Assembly (NCBI RefSeq): GCF_002949735.1
Contig: NZ_CP026681.1
Coordinates: forward strand, 620,001-684,000
DNA length: 64,000 nucleotides
DNA from: Nostoc sp. 'Peltigera membranacea cyanobiont' N6
GTDB taxonomy: Bacteria > Cyanobacteriota > Cyanobacteriia > Cyanobacteriales > Nostocaceae
Reading direction: 5' to 3'
Shown: piece by piece, positions 8,596-17,242 of the stretch
How positions within the stretch are numbered: position 1 is the stretch's first letter
Layout of the letters: each line of letters opens with the position of its first letter
The notes under the pieces: model-generated
Seen by the model: the letters and a program-made list of their open reading frames with translations, nothing else
Told to the model about the DNA's origin: nothing
Database searches by the model: none
Program-made: the position numbers and the translations under genes

Positions 8596-9588
8596 ATGAC
8601 ACCACTGCAACGTCGACAATTTGGCAAGCTGGTAGCTGCCAGTTTGACTTCTACTGTTGTTGCCGACATCTCTAGTAAGGCGTTTGCTCAAAAGACCGTA
8701 TCAAGCAACGAGTCTCTTTATGGAGTAAACGTCCTTAGTACATCCAATACTCGAAACCGAGAAAACCAAACTCCGCCAGTGGAACTGAACACTGCCACTC
8801 TGCCGATAGGAAAAGTTATCTCTGCTAATCTGCTAGATCAAAAAGTTCTTTCTAAAGTTAATCTGCCAGTTTTTTCAGTTGAGAATCTATCGCCTGTACC
8901 AAAAAAACCTCGGGCCTTCTTTTTCGCTGATTCTGACCGGATTACGAAAGCGATAGTACTTGAAGATAAGACTCTTGTAATTTCTACAGTCTCCAACACG
9001 AGAAATGGTCAGTTCAACCATCTCATTTATTCTGTTGGAAGTGCCACTAATCGTCAATTCAGAGCTAAAAAAGTACTAGACTTTAAGAGTTCCAATCAAA
9101 CTATTGAAAGTTTACTAAGCCTTCCCAATAATAAACTTTTGTGCATAGTAGCAAAAGAGGGTATCCCGCCCTTTGCCCTGATAACACTCGATTTCAGAAC
9201 TGGTAAAATTCTTTCTGGAGACGAGTTGTCTCTACCTTCACTACCACCCAACCATCGATTTGCTAACCTATGCCAAGATGCCAAGGGAAATATTTTCGCA
9301 ACCGAGATCGGCTCAGAAGGTATCCCCATTTTAATCTCGATGAACTTACAGGAGAAAGCCATAATTACTGGCAAGGTGAAAATTAAAAGACTGACCCGAC
9401 TGACCTTTGAGGGACGCCCTCTTGTTAACGATGTTAAAGATTTGGGCTTCTCAGCTTCTGGCCAACTGTACGCGCTGGCTACTGACAGTAGTAGAAAAAA
9501 TAATGTCCTGTATACAGTAGATGTGAAAACTGGCAAGATGGAGTTAGTGAAAAACTTTGCAGTCGAAAAGTTTGTGTTCTCTCTCTAG
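8596..9588 (+). CDS. Tat-signal protein of unknown function (beta-propeller-like)
   Basis: A 330-residue protein starting MTPLQRRQFGKLVAAS; the twin arginines at 6-7, a hydrophobic stretch and an AFAQ cleavage site near residue 32 make a good Tat signal. The mature part, from about residue 105, has repeated strand-rich blocks (LVISTVSNT, LLCIVAKEG, NIFATEIGSEG, QLYALATDS) of the kind seen in small beta-propellers. No family name is offered. The start has a strong ribosome site (AAGGAG, 8 bases before ATG). It follows the DUF4082 gene by 24 bases and is probably cotranscribed, so the two products may work together outside the cytoplasmic membrane. Confidence 0.75.
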   Translation: MTPLQRRQFGKLVAASLTSTVVADISSKAFAQKTVSSNESLYGVNVLSTSNTRNRENQTPPVELNTATLPIGKVISANLLDQKVLSKVNLPVFSVENLSPVPKKPRAFFFADSDRITKAIVLEDKTLVISTVSNTRNGQFNHLIYSVGSATNRQFRAKKVLDFKSSNQTIESLLSLPNNKLLCIVAKEGIPPFALITLDFRTGKILSGDELSLPSLPPNHRFANLCQDAKGNIFATEIGSEGIPILISMNLQEKAIITGKVKIKRLTRLTFEGRPLVNDVKDLGFSASGQLYALATDSSRKNNVLYTVDVKTGKMELVKNFAVEKFVFSL

Positions 9589-9607
9589 TTCTACAAAGAC
9601 ACAAAAT

Positions 9608-9657
9608 GCGATCGCATCAATCAAGACCGTTATGCGATCGCGTTGGGAATTAGTTTT
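9608..9657 (+). terminator. Putative terminator built from two HIP1 sites
   Basis: GCGATCGCAT at 9608-9617 pairs perfectly with ATGCGATCGC at 9632-9641 across a 14-base loop, and a T-rich stretch (GTTTTTCTTG) follows about 12 bases later. It lies 20 bases after the Tat-protein stop. The T-run is too far for a textbook terminator, so this is tentative. Confidence 0.4.
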
Positions 9658-9718
9658 TCTTGTTAAAAGGATGAAATAATCAGTAAGATATGGTAATTAC
9701 TGATACTTGTAGTATGTA

Positions 9719-9746
9719 CTTATTCGCTTAACTGAAAGCGAATAAG
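9719..9746. repeat. Perfect 11-base hairpin in the spacer
   Basis: CTTATTCGCTT (9719-9729) and AAGCGAATAAG (9736-9746) form a perfect stem with a six-base loop. No T-run follows. It may be a transcript 3' end or a repeat. Confidence 0.5.
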
Positions 9747-9763
9747 CACAGCAACATGCCATT

Positions 9764-9846
9764 ATTTTGTCACGGTTTCATCAGATGACTGAACAGGATC
9801 GGGCAATTAAAGTATTAAAAATATTAGTTTATGATAAAAATAGCTA
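9764..9846 (+). pseudogene. Decayed 3' end of a DegT-type aminotransferase gene
   Basis: The frame reading FHQMTEQDRAIKVLKIL then a short tail and stop matches the C-terminal residues of the aminotransferase ending at 5330 (FHQMTQQEQDYVVKVLKIA); 15 bases around TTTCATCAGATGACT are identical. The frame before it is unrelated and no gene body is present, so only the last 20 or so codons survive. It overlaps the start of the next glycosyltransferase gene (9831). Confidence 0.6.
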
Positions 9847-11471
9847 ACGATGCACTTAGGCTTTTGATAGAAAAAGAAAGTCACCTTTTGGAACAAAATT
9901 TCGAAGTGTTTCGTAGCCTAGTTGGACAGACGAGAGACTTTCTACAAAGACGCGATTATAATACAGCCGCAGTGTATGCACAAATAGCAGCCTTATATGC
10001 CAATGGAAAACATTGCGGTCTTTTTAGCAGCCCAGAGCTTGAGCATATTCTCTTAACAATTGGACAAAAGGCTATACGCAACAAACGAGATATTAATAAA
10101 AGTACTTCCTCACCTGCAACACCAAAAAAAGTACTCCATGTGGCTACTTCTGTAATGTCCATTGGTGGTCATTCCAGGATGCTTTGGCGGTGGATTCAGC
10201 AAGATACTGAGCGTTCTCATTCACTGGTGTTAACGCAGCAAGGGCTGAACAAGGTGCCCCAAATCCTCAGAGATGCTGTGAATAATAGCCACGGCAAGAT
10301 ATACATCCTTAATGAAAGAATCGGCAGTGTTCTCTCTTGGGCAAAACAACTAAGAGAAATTGCTGCAACCGCAGATTTGGTTGTACTGCATATACATAAT
10401 TACGATGTGATTCCGATTATTGCTTTTGCTAATAAAGAGCAATCTCCCCCAATTATATTTTTGGATCACGCCGACCACCTCTTTTGGTTGGGAACTGGTG
10501 TTAGCGATGTTGTTGTAAATCTCCGCATGTCTGGTATGAACCTAGCTCAAAAGCGCAGAGGCATTGCATCAGAACGTAACGTACTGCTTCCAATAATTTT
10601 GGAGCCTACTCACAGAATGCTTTCTCATACAGCAGCAAAACAACAGCTTGGTCTTAATGAAAGCAGTATTGTATTACTCTCTATTGCTAGGGCAGTTAAG
10701 TATAAAACCATAGATGGGATCACTTATATTGATGCACATATTCCATTGTTAAAGCAATATGAAAATGCAATCCTAATTGTAGTTGGGCCAGGTAATAGAG
10801 AAGATTGGTCAGATGCCATCCAGCGAACACAAGGAAGAATAAAAGTATACGAAGAGCGCGAAGATACAGCCGTTTTTTACCAAGCTGCTGACATTTATGT
10901 TGACTCTTTCCCGTTTGTCTCTAATACATCTCTACTAGAAGCTGGAAGTTACGGTTTACCTCTGGTCACTCGCCACCCCTATTCTGATGCATCCGAAATC
11001 TTGGGAGCAGATATGCCCGGACTGACTGGTAATCTGATTAGGGTGGCAGATATTGACGAATACACAACGGTTTTGTCACATTTAGTTGAAGATAAAGAAT
11101 TTCGTCTCTCCCTTGGGGAAGAGACCAGAAAAAAAATCGCGGTTACACACTGGGGAGACAATTGGCAACGTCAATTGAATGATGTATATGTTCATGCTAT
11201 GACTTTACCTAGTTTAACTGTAAATTCAGTTCCAAAGGATCAGATATTTCTTGGTGAACCAGATGTCTTCCTGCCACACATTTATGGTTGGAACATCGAT
11301 TTTGACTGGCTTATTCAATTCAATTTGCAGCTTATGCCTCTCAATCAACGCTTACGTCACTGGCTAAAATTTGTCAAAAAGCATGGTGTTCGCAATCGCT
11401 TAAGCCTTTTGTTACCTGAGTGGTTTAAATTAAATTACTACTCACGTTTCCGCTCTCTTTTCCCATTCTAG
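9831..11471 (+). CDS. Glycosyltransferase, GT4-like with N-terminal helical extension
   Basis: A 546-residue protein. Residues 1-95 are helical and unlike a glycosyltransferase; the GT-B fold starts near residue 98 with KVLHVATSVMSIGGHSRML and ends around 460 with the acceptor-side signature DSFPFVSNTSLLEAGSYGLPLV (fewer than the usual two glutamates are clear). About 80 extra residues close the protein. It is presumed cytoplasmic, using a nucleotide-sugar to extend a lipid-linked glycan. The ATG at 9831 lies inside the decayed aminotransferase end, and it opens the 35 kb polysaccharide locus. Confidence 0.75.
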   Translation: MIKIANDALRLLIEKESHLLEQNFEVFRSLVGQTRDFLQRRDYNTAAVYAQIAALYANGKHCGLFSSPELEHILLTIGQKAIRNKRDINKSTSSPATPKKVLHVATSVMSIGGHSRMLWRWIQQDTERSHSLVLTQQGLNKVPQILRDAVNNSHGKIYILNERIGSVLSWAKQLREIAATADLVVLHIHNYDVIPIIAFANKEQSPPIIFLDHADHLFWLGTGVSDVVVNLRMSGMNLAQKRRGIASERNVLLPIILEPTHRMLSHTAAKQQLGLNESSIVLLSIARAVKYKTIDGITYIDAHIPLLKQYENAILIVVGPGNREDWSDAIQRTQGRIKVYEEREDTAVFYQAADIYVDSFPFVSNTSLLEAGSYGLPLVTRHPYSDASEILGADMPGLTGNLIRVADIDEYTTVLSHLVEDKEFRLSLGEETRKKIAVTHWGDNWQRQLNDVYVHAMTLPSLTVNSVPKDQIFLGEPDVFLPHIYGWNIDFDWLIQFNLQLMPLNQRLRHWLKFVKKHGVRNRLSLLLPEWFKLNYYSRFRSLFPF

Positions 11472-11501
11472 TAACTGCAATTATTTTATTCATTCAAATT
11501 G

Positions 11502-12614
11502 ATGAAAATTGCCTTCGTTTCTACTAATGGATTTGCCCCTTGGGGAGGAAGTGAAGAACTCTGGTCTCAAACTGCTATACGCATGAGCCAGCAAGGATTT
11601 ACTGTGGTTGTAAGCATTAAAGGATGGACAAATGAAGCAAAACAAGTATCAGAGATGGAAGCTTCTGGTTGTATAGTTGTACGCCGATGGTACAACAAAA
11701 GCCGTATCCAAAAACTTGTATCTAGACTATACAACTCTGATAGTGAGTTTGGATTTATCGATCAATTTAGGCCTGAACTAGTCATCATATCTCAAGGTGA
11801 TAACACTGACGGGCTAAATTGTATGGAAGCCTGCTTAGAGAGAAGTATTCCTTTTGTTGTGATTACTCAAGTTGCGACAGAGAGTATGTGGCCATGTGAT
11901 GAAGTAGTCATAAGATTAGCTAAAGCTTATACAAAAGCAGAACAGTGCTTTTTCGTATCACATGCTAACTTGAAGCTCACAGAAAAGCAGTTAACAGTCA
12001 AAATTGAGAATGCGAAAGTTATTAGAAATCCCTTTAAAGTTTCTTATGAAACAAAACTTAGTTGGCCAGAAGAAAACCGAAATTTTAAGTTAGCTTGCGT
12101 AGCTCGTCTAGACCCTTTAGCTAAAGGACAAGACTTGCTATTAGAACTTTTTAAAAAAAATAAATGGAAAACTAGACCTCTTGAAATATCCCTTTTTGGC
12201 AATGGCTCCAATTCACAGTCTTTACGTGAATTAAAAATACTTTGGAATTTAGAAAACGTGCATTTTTATGGTTTAGTTAATAATATTGAGTCTATTTGGC
12301 AAACCCATCATGCTTTGATATTACCCTCACGTTTCGAGGGTTTACCTCTTGCGGTAGTTGAAGCTATGTTATGTGCGCGTCCCTGTATTGTGACGGATGT
12401 AGGTGGTAATAGTGAAGTAATTCAGGATGAAGTTAATGGATTTATAGCAGCAGCTCCTAAATTAGAGTTTCTAGATGAGGCTCTAGAACGGGCTTGGCAA
12501 AAAAGAGATTCTTGGTACGAAATAGGACAAACTGCTGCAATTAAAATCAGAGATTTAATACCAAGAGATCCGATTGAGGTGTTTGTAAATGAATTAAAAA
12601 TATTAGTGAAATGA
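11502..12614 (+). CDS. Glycosyltransferase family 4
   Basis: A 370-residue GT-B retaining glycosyltransferase. The N-terminal domain begins MKIAFVSTNGFAPWGGSEEL, the classic glycine-rich acceptor loop. The C-terminal domain has LPSRFEGLPLAVVEAM, the E-x7-E motif that binds the nucleotide-sugar. The ATG at 11502 is chosen; a TTG one codon earlier is unlikely. Its stop overlaps the ATG of the next gene, so the two are coupled. Donor and linkage cannot be told from sequence. Confidence 0.85.
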   Translation: MKIAFVSTNGFAPWGGSEELWSQTAIRMSQQGFTVVVSIKGWTNEAKQVSEMEASGCIVVRRWYNKSRIQKLVSRLYNSDSEFGFIDQFRPELVIISQGDNTDGLNCMEACLERSIPFVVITQVATESMWPCDEVVIRLAKAYTKAEQCFFVSHANLKLTEKQLTVKIENAKVIRNPFKVSYETKLSWPEENRNFKLACVARLDPLAKGQDLLLELFKKNKWKTRPLEISLFGNGSNSQSLRELKILWNLENVHFYGLVNNIESIWQTHHALILPSRFEGLPLAVVEAMLCARPCIVTDVGGNSEVIQDEVNGFIAAAPKLEFLDEALERAWQKRDSWYEIGQTAAIKIRDLIPRDPIEVFVNELKILVK

Positions 12615-13840
12615 TGAAAGTATTACAAATTAGTTTGAGCGATCACCTAAATGCAGGTGGTGGCTCAATTGCTATGTATCGTCTTTACAAGAGCTTAAAA
12701 AATCAAGGTGTTGATGGAAAAATTCTGGCAGCGCAAAAAAGCCTTGAATCTAATGATTCAAAACTAATTAATACAACATCTAAATTAGAGTCATTACTGA
12801 GGAGAGTTAGTTCAAAGTTTGGATTAAATGATATCCATAAAATTAGCTCCTATAAGTTAACTAAAGATCCATTTTATGTATGGGCTGATATAATTAACTT
12901 TCATGTTATACATAGTGGTTTCTTTAACTACTTAGCAATTCCTGCCCTTAGTGAAAGTAAACCAGCAGTTTTCACACTGCACGATATGTGGGCATTTACA
13001 GGTCATTGTATTTACAGTTATGACTGTACCCGATGGAAGATTGGTTGTGGAAAATGTCCCTATCCAGAAAGCTATCCATCTATCCAGATGGACAATACTG
13101 GATTGGAATGGAAGTTAAAAAAATGGACTTACAGCCACTCGAATTTAACTATTGTCACTCCCAGTCGATGGCTTACCAACTTAGCCCAGCAGAGTATACT
13201 AAATTGTTTTCCTATTCACCATATTCCATACGGAATTGATACAGAAGCATATAAACCTCTTGATGCCGAAAAGTGTCGTTCTATTCTGGGAATACCAACT
13301 AATAAAAAGGTACTCATGTTTGGAGCCCAATCAGTTAGCGATCGCAGAAAAGGTAGCGATCTATTACTTCAGTCTTTGTCTAAGCTACCTGCCTCTCTTA
13401 AAAGTGAGATAGTCGTGTTAATTTTAGGTAACAATGGTGATGTAATAGCGAAAGAAGCAGGAATAGATAGTTTATATTTAGGCTACGTCACTAGCGATCG
13501 TTTAAAATCAATGGCTTATTCTGCTGCTGATTTGTTTATTTTTCCTACACGAGCTGATAATCTCCCTCTAGTTTTACAAGAAAGTATGTCTTGTGGTACA
13601 CCGATGATATCTTTCAATGTTGGTGGAATTCCAGATTTAGTAAGACCTGATATTACCGGTTATCTCGCTGAACCTGAAAAAACTGACAGCTTTTCCGAAG
13701 GTATTATTAATTTATTAGAAAATAATAATTTGAGGAGTAAAATGAAGAAAAATTGCCGAGAAATAGCTGTTCAAGAATATGCATTAGATATCCAAGCTAG
13801 AAAGTATATAGATATTTATCAATCTCAAATTAGCGTATAA
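12611..13840 (+). CDS. Glycosyltransferase family 4 with a four-cysteine insert
   Basis: A 409-residue GT4 protein (408 if the second ATG, at 12614, is used). After HDMWAFTGHC comes a cluster of four cysteines (HCxYxxDC...GCGKCP, about residues 130-155) that is seen in a subset of exopolysaccharide glycosyltransferases and may bind metal. The donor-site motif is FPTRADNLPLVLQESMSCGTP. It overlaps the preceding glycosyltransferase gene by four bases. The role is addition of one sugar to the repeat unit; the sugar is unknown. Confidence 0.82.
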   Translation: MMKVLQISLSDHLNAGGGSIAMYRLYKSLKNQGVDGKILAAQKSLESNDSKLINTTSKLESLLRRVSSKFGLNDIHKISSYKLTKDPFYVWADIINFHVIHSGFFNYLAIPALSESKPAVFTLHDMWAFTGHCIYSYDCTRWKIGCGKCPYPESYPSIQMDNTGLEWKLKKWTYSHSNLTIVTPSRWLTNLAQQSILNCFPIHHIPYGIDTEAYKPLDAEKCRSILGIPTNKKVLMFGAQSVSDRRKGSDLLLQSLSKLPASLKSEIVVLILGNNGDVIAKEAGIDSLYLGYVTSDRLKSMAYSAADLFIFPTRADNLPLVLQESMSCGTPMISFNVGGIPDLVRPDITGYLAEPEKTDSFSEGIINLLENNNLRSKMKKNCREIAVQEYALDIQARKYIDIYQSQISV

Positions 13841-13880
13841 AACTTTAATTTTGCAAATTGCAACTTTAATATTAAATATT

Positions 13881-16094
13881 ATGATAAATCCACAAACTGC
13901 TGTAAATAACCTCAATTTAAAAATATTAGGTGGTGGAGCTGTTGTAACAGAGTACTACTTACCAGCCCTTGACCTTTTGGGTTTAATCTCTAACACTATT
14001 GTTACAGACGCTTCTACAAAAACTCTGAGTAAGCTTAAACAACTTTCTCCCAATATTCAATGTGAAGAAGTAGACTTCCGCAATTACCTAAATAATATCT
14101 CTAGGCAGGGAGAATTTGATGCGGTAGTTATTGCCTTACCAAACCAATTCCATGTCGAAGCTGTTGAACTAGCTTTGATGAAAGGCTTTCATGTTCTCTG
14201 CGAGAAACCATTAGCAATGGATGCAGCAAGTTGTTTGAAGTTACATGAACTTGCAGAGAAAGCTGGAAAAGTGTTGGCAGTTGGAATGGTGAGACGACTA
14301 CTTCCTTCAGTAACAGCCTTGAGGAATGCTCTAAAAAATCAACTCATTGGTTCACTTCAAAGTATTGAAATTGAATGTGGTGGGGCTTATGGATGGCTAT
14401 CTGAGAGTGGTGCTTTTTTCCGAAAAGAGAATGGCGGTGTCCTCGCTGATATGGGAGTTCATTATCTAGATTTAATTGAAGATTTAGTTGGTTCCCTACA
14501 ACCAATCAGTTACTATGATGATTGCTTTGGTGGAGTAGAAGCTAATTGTGAATTTCAACTGCTTGCTCAGAATCGTATTCCTGTCAAACTAATACTTTCT
14601 CGTACCCACGATTTGAAAAATACAGCTACTTTTAAAGGAGAATTAGGAGAACTAAATCTAGAAATTAATACCTTTGATACATGCTTTTGGCGCTCCTCTC
14701 AATCTGATAAACTTGCAGGCAAATTATATCCCCATAAATCCTTTGAATTTGGTGATTGGTTGCCAACATTTAATTCTTGCTTTGCAGAACAATTTGTAGA
14801 ATTTGCCTCAGCAATACACGAGCAAAAAACACCAAGAGTGACAGCAAAACAAGCTGCTAATACTATAGGAATGATTGACTGGGCTTATGCTCAACGTAAT
14901 TTCTTGGTTTCTCCAGGATATTCCCAACAAGCAATTTCTCTTCCAGTATCAAAAGTAGTCGTTACGGGTGGTACAGGTTTTATTGGAGAACATTTAATTG
15001 CTAGATTAGTAAACTTAGGATTTTCCGATATTGTTGTTCCTGTTCGCAACTATAAAACTTGTGCCGGTGCAGCTAGATTCCCTATTCAAATGCCGGGAAT
15101 TGATTTATTAGATTACGAGCAAGTAAAAGCCGATGTTGCTGGTGCAAAATTTGTATTTCATCTTGCCTATGGACGTGATGGAGGTAATGCTGCACAAGTG
15201 ACGATTGAAGGCACGAAAAATGTAGTCAATGCAGCAATCGAATCTGGAGTGGAGTGTTTAATTATTCTCAGTACTATGTATGTTTTTGGACATCCTGAGA
15301 CTAATCAATTGGTTGATGAATCCTGGCCTTATCAGCCTGCCGGCGGTGAGTATGGCACTAGTAAAGCAAAAATGGAACGTTGGTGTCTTGCACGAGCTAA
15401 GTCTAGTCGTAATACTAGGATTGTCCTTCTTAACCCATCTTGTGTTTACGGGCCTAGTGGGAAAACCTATACTAAATTACCTATAGATTTGGCTCGCACA
15501 GGTAATTTTTGTTGGATTGAAGAAGGAAAGGGAATTGCTAACTACACTTACGTAGAAAACTTGATTGATGCAATTCTTTTAGCAGCAAATTGTGAGACTG
15601 CACATGGTGAAAGATTCATTATCAATGATGGTTTTTGTTCTTGGCGTGAATTCATTACACCACTGATTGGGAAATTTGCTCATAACTTGCCTTCATACAG
15701 CCGTAGTCAGTTAATTAACAAATCCGATCGAACTCCAGCAGCAATGAAAGATTTAGTTCGTCATTTAATCCAAGATTTAGAACTAATTGATATTATCAAT
15801 AGGATGCCTATACTTGGTAGTATTAAGCGACAAGCATTCAAATTAGTGCCAAAGGTGCATAATAATTTATTACAAGAGCAAGCTCAAATAACTTCACCTA
15901 TAATGCTTGTAAACACACCATCTTTTCAACATCCACCAGTTTGGTTAGCAGATTTATTTTCTTCAACTATCACTCAGTTTTCATCGGAAAAAGCATCTAA
16001 AATTTTGGGTTGGAAACCTTTGGTTACTTTAAGTGATGGACAGGAAAAAACAGTATCTTTTTTAAGAAGTATAGGCTATACGGAACTGCTATGA
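13881..16094 (+). CDS. Fusion: Gfo/Idh/MocA oxidoreductase plus SDR epimerase/dehydratase
   Basis: A 737-residue bifunctional protein. The N-terminal half has a Rossmann core (LGGGAV near 16-21) and EKP at 108-110, the Gfo/Idh signature. The C-terminal half starts at about residue 357 with VVVTGGTGFIGEHL and has Tyr491-xxx-Lys495 (YGTSK), the SDR catalytic pair. Two oxidoreductases on one chain suggest sequential redox or epimerisation steps on one NDP-sugar, inferred as synthesis of a rare sugar for this locus. The ATG at 13881 is chosen; in-frame sequence before it has only a TTG. A segment near residues 600-665 with little SDR similarity is unexplained. The next gene overlaps by four bases. 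Confidence 0.82.
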   Translation: MINPQTAVNNLNLKILGGGAVVTEYYLPALDLLGLISNTIVTDASTKTLSKLKQLSPNIQCEEVDFRNYLNNISRQGEFDAVVIALPNQFHVEAVELALMKGFHVLCEKPLAMDAASCLKLHELAEKAGKVLAVGMVRRLLPSVTALRNALKNQLIGSLQSIEIECGGAYGWLSESGAFFRKENGGVLADMGVHYLDLIEDLVGSLQPISYYDDCFGGVEANCEFQLLAQNRIPVKLILSRTHDLKNTATFKGELGELNLEINTFDTCFWRSSQSDKLAGKLYPHKSFEFGDWLPTFNSCFAEQFVEFASAIHEQKTPRVTAKQAANTIGMIDWAYAQRNFLVSPGYSQQAISLPVSKVVVTGGTGFIGEHLIARLVNLGFSDIVVPVRNYKTCAGAARFPIQMPGIDLLDYEQVKADVAGAKFVFHLAYGRDGGNAAQVTIEGTKNVVNAAIESGVECLIILSTMYVFGHPETNQLVDESWPYQPAGGEYGTSKAKMERWCLARAKSSRNTRIVLLNPSCVYGPSGKTYTKLPIDLARTGNFCWIEEGKGIANYTYVENLIDAILLAANCETAHGERFIINDGFCSWREFITPLIGKFAHNLPSYSRSQLINKSDRTPAAMKDLVRHLIQDLELIDIINRMPILGSIKRQAFKLVPKVHNNLLQEQAQITSPIMLVNTPSFQHPPVWLADLFSSTITQFSSEKASKILGWKPLVTLSDGQEKTVSFLRSIGYTELL

Positions 16095-17197
16095 TTTTTT
16101 CTTCAGTTCAATCTAATCTAGGGCTTGCTTTTAACCATAAAAAAAATAGCTTAGGCTTTTTACGTTTCTTATTTGCTGTTTTAGTCGTTCTACAACATAG
16201 CTATATCCTTGGTAATTTCGGCAATGAGCCTTTATTATCTCTAAGTAAAGGACAGCTAAGTTCAGGTTCATTAGCTGTACATGCTTTCTTTATCATTAGT
16301 GGATTTTTGATAACTCGTAGTTATATTTCAAATCCCAATATTTGGCGTTATTCATGGCATCGAATCTTACGTATCTTTCCTGGTTTTTGGGTCTGCTTAT
16401 TGGTTACTTCTTTTGTTATAGCTCCCATTGCATATATCAATGTACATGGAAATACAAGTGGTTATTTCTTAACATCAGATAGTCCATTTAGTTATGTTTT
16501 TAGTAATCTATTTTTATCAATTAAACAATCAGATATAGCTGGGCTGATGGCATCCCATCCAGAAAAATCATTGAATGGTTCTCTATGGACTTTAGAATGG
16601 GAATTTTTTCTTTATATAGCTATAGCTATTTTAGGTTCTTTATCCATACTCACAAAGTTCCGATGGATTGTTTTAGCTATCTTCATAGTGCTATTATTAA
16701 CTTACTTGTTAGACTCATGCCACTGCCGAATAATTTTATTATATTGGACTAGTAACAGAGTACCACCATTGTTAGTCTTGTTCTTTTCGGGTGCAGTTTT
16801 CTGGCTTTACAGGGAAAAGGTTTATTGGAATTCGATAATTTTCGTTAGTTTAGTGTTAGTTACTTCAGTGGCGATATATCTTAATTTATATACCTGGGTA
16901 GAGCCATTGACTTTACCATACATTATTTTATGGCTATCTATCAATCTGCCCTTGAGTAATTTCGATAAACATAGTGACTATTCTTATGGGATTTATATCT
17001 ATTCATTTCCTATTCAGCAACTTCTTGTTCAATTTAATTTAGATGAGTTTGGTGTTGGTTTTTATTTTATGCTTTCATTATTACTGACAATGCCATTAGC
17101 TATTCTTAGCTGGCATTTTTTTGAAAAGCCTGCTTTGCAGTTCAAAAATAAAAAAAATAATTCTATTAATTACTTTGTAAGCAAAGTAAAAAAATAA
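16091..17197 (+). CDS. Acyltransferase-3 family membrane protein (O-acyltransferase)
   Basis: A 368-residue multi-pass membrane protein of the OafA/YrhL family. It starts its first helix with LGFLRFLFAVLVVLQHSY, which holds the family's conserved basic residue and His, and ends with the typical LSWHFFEKPAL segment. About ten membrane helices are visible. These enzymes move acyl groups across the inner membrane onto sugars of surface polysaccharides. Its ATG overlaps the stop of the fusion gene. The coding DNA is strongly AT-rich and has no HIP1 site. Confidence 0.85.
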   Translation: MIFSSVQSNLGLAFNHKKNSLGFLRFLFAVLVVLQHSYILGNFGNEPLLSLSKGQLSSGSLAVHAFFIISGFLITRSYISNPNIWRYSWHRILRIFPGFWVCLLVTSFVIAPIAYINVHGNTSGYFLTSDSPFSYVFSNLFLSIKQSDIAGLMASHPEKSLNGSLWTLEWEFFLYIAIAILGSLSILTKFRWIVLAIFIVLLLTYLLDSCHCRIILLYWTSNRVPPLLVLFFSGAVFWLYREKVYWNSIIFVSLVLVTSVAIYLNLYTWVEPLTLPYIILWLSINLPLSNFDKHSDYSYGIYIYSFPIQQLLVQFNLDEFGVGFYFMLSLLLTMPLAILSWHFFEKPALQFKNKKNNSINYFVSKVKK

Positions 17198-17242
17198 ATT
17201 TTTATTGACAATAATAACAAACAATTGGTTGTTAGGGCTTAA

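Noticed and set aside
9096..9536. 146-codon frame on the minus strand
   Set aside because: Fully inside the Tat-protein gene on the opposite strand, with no family features.
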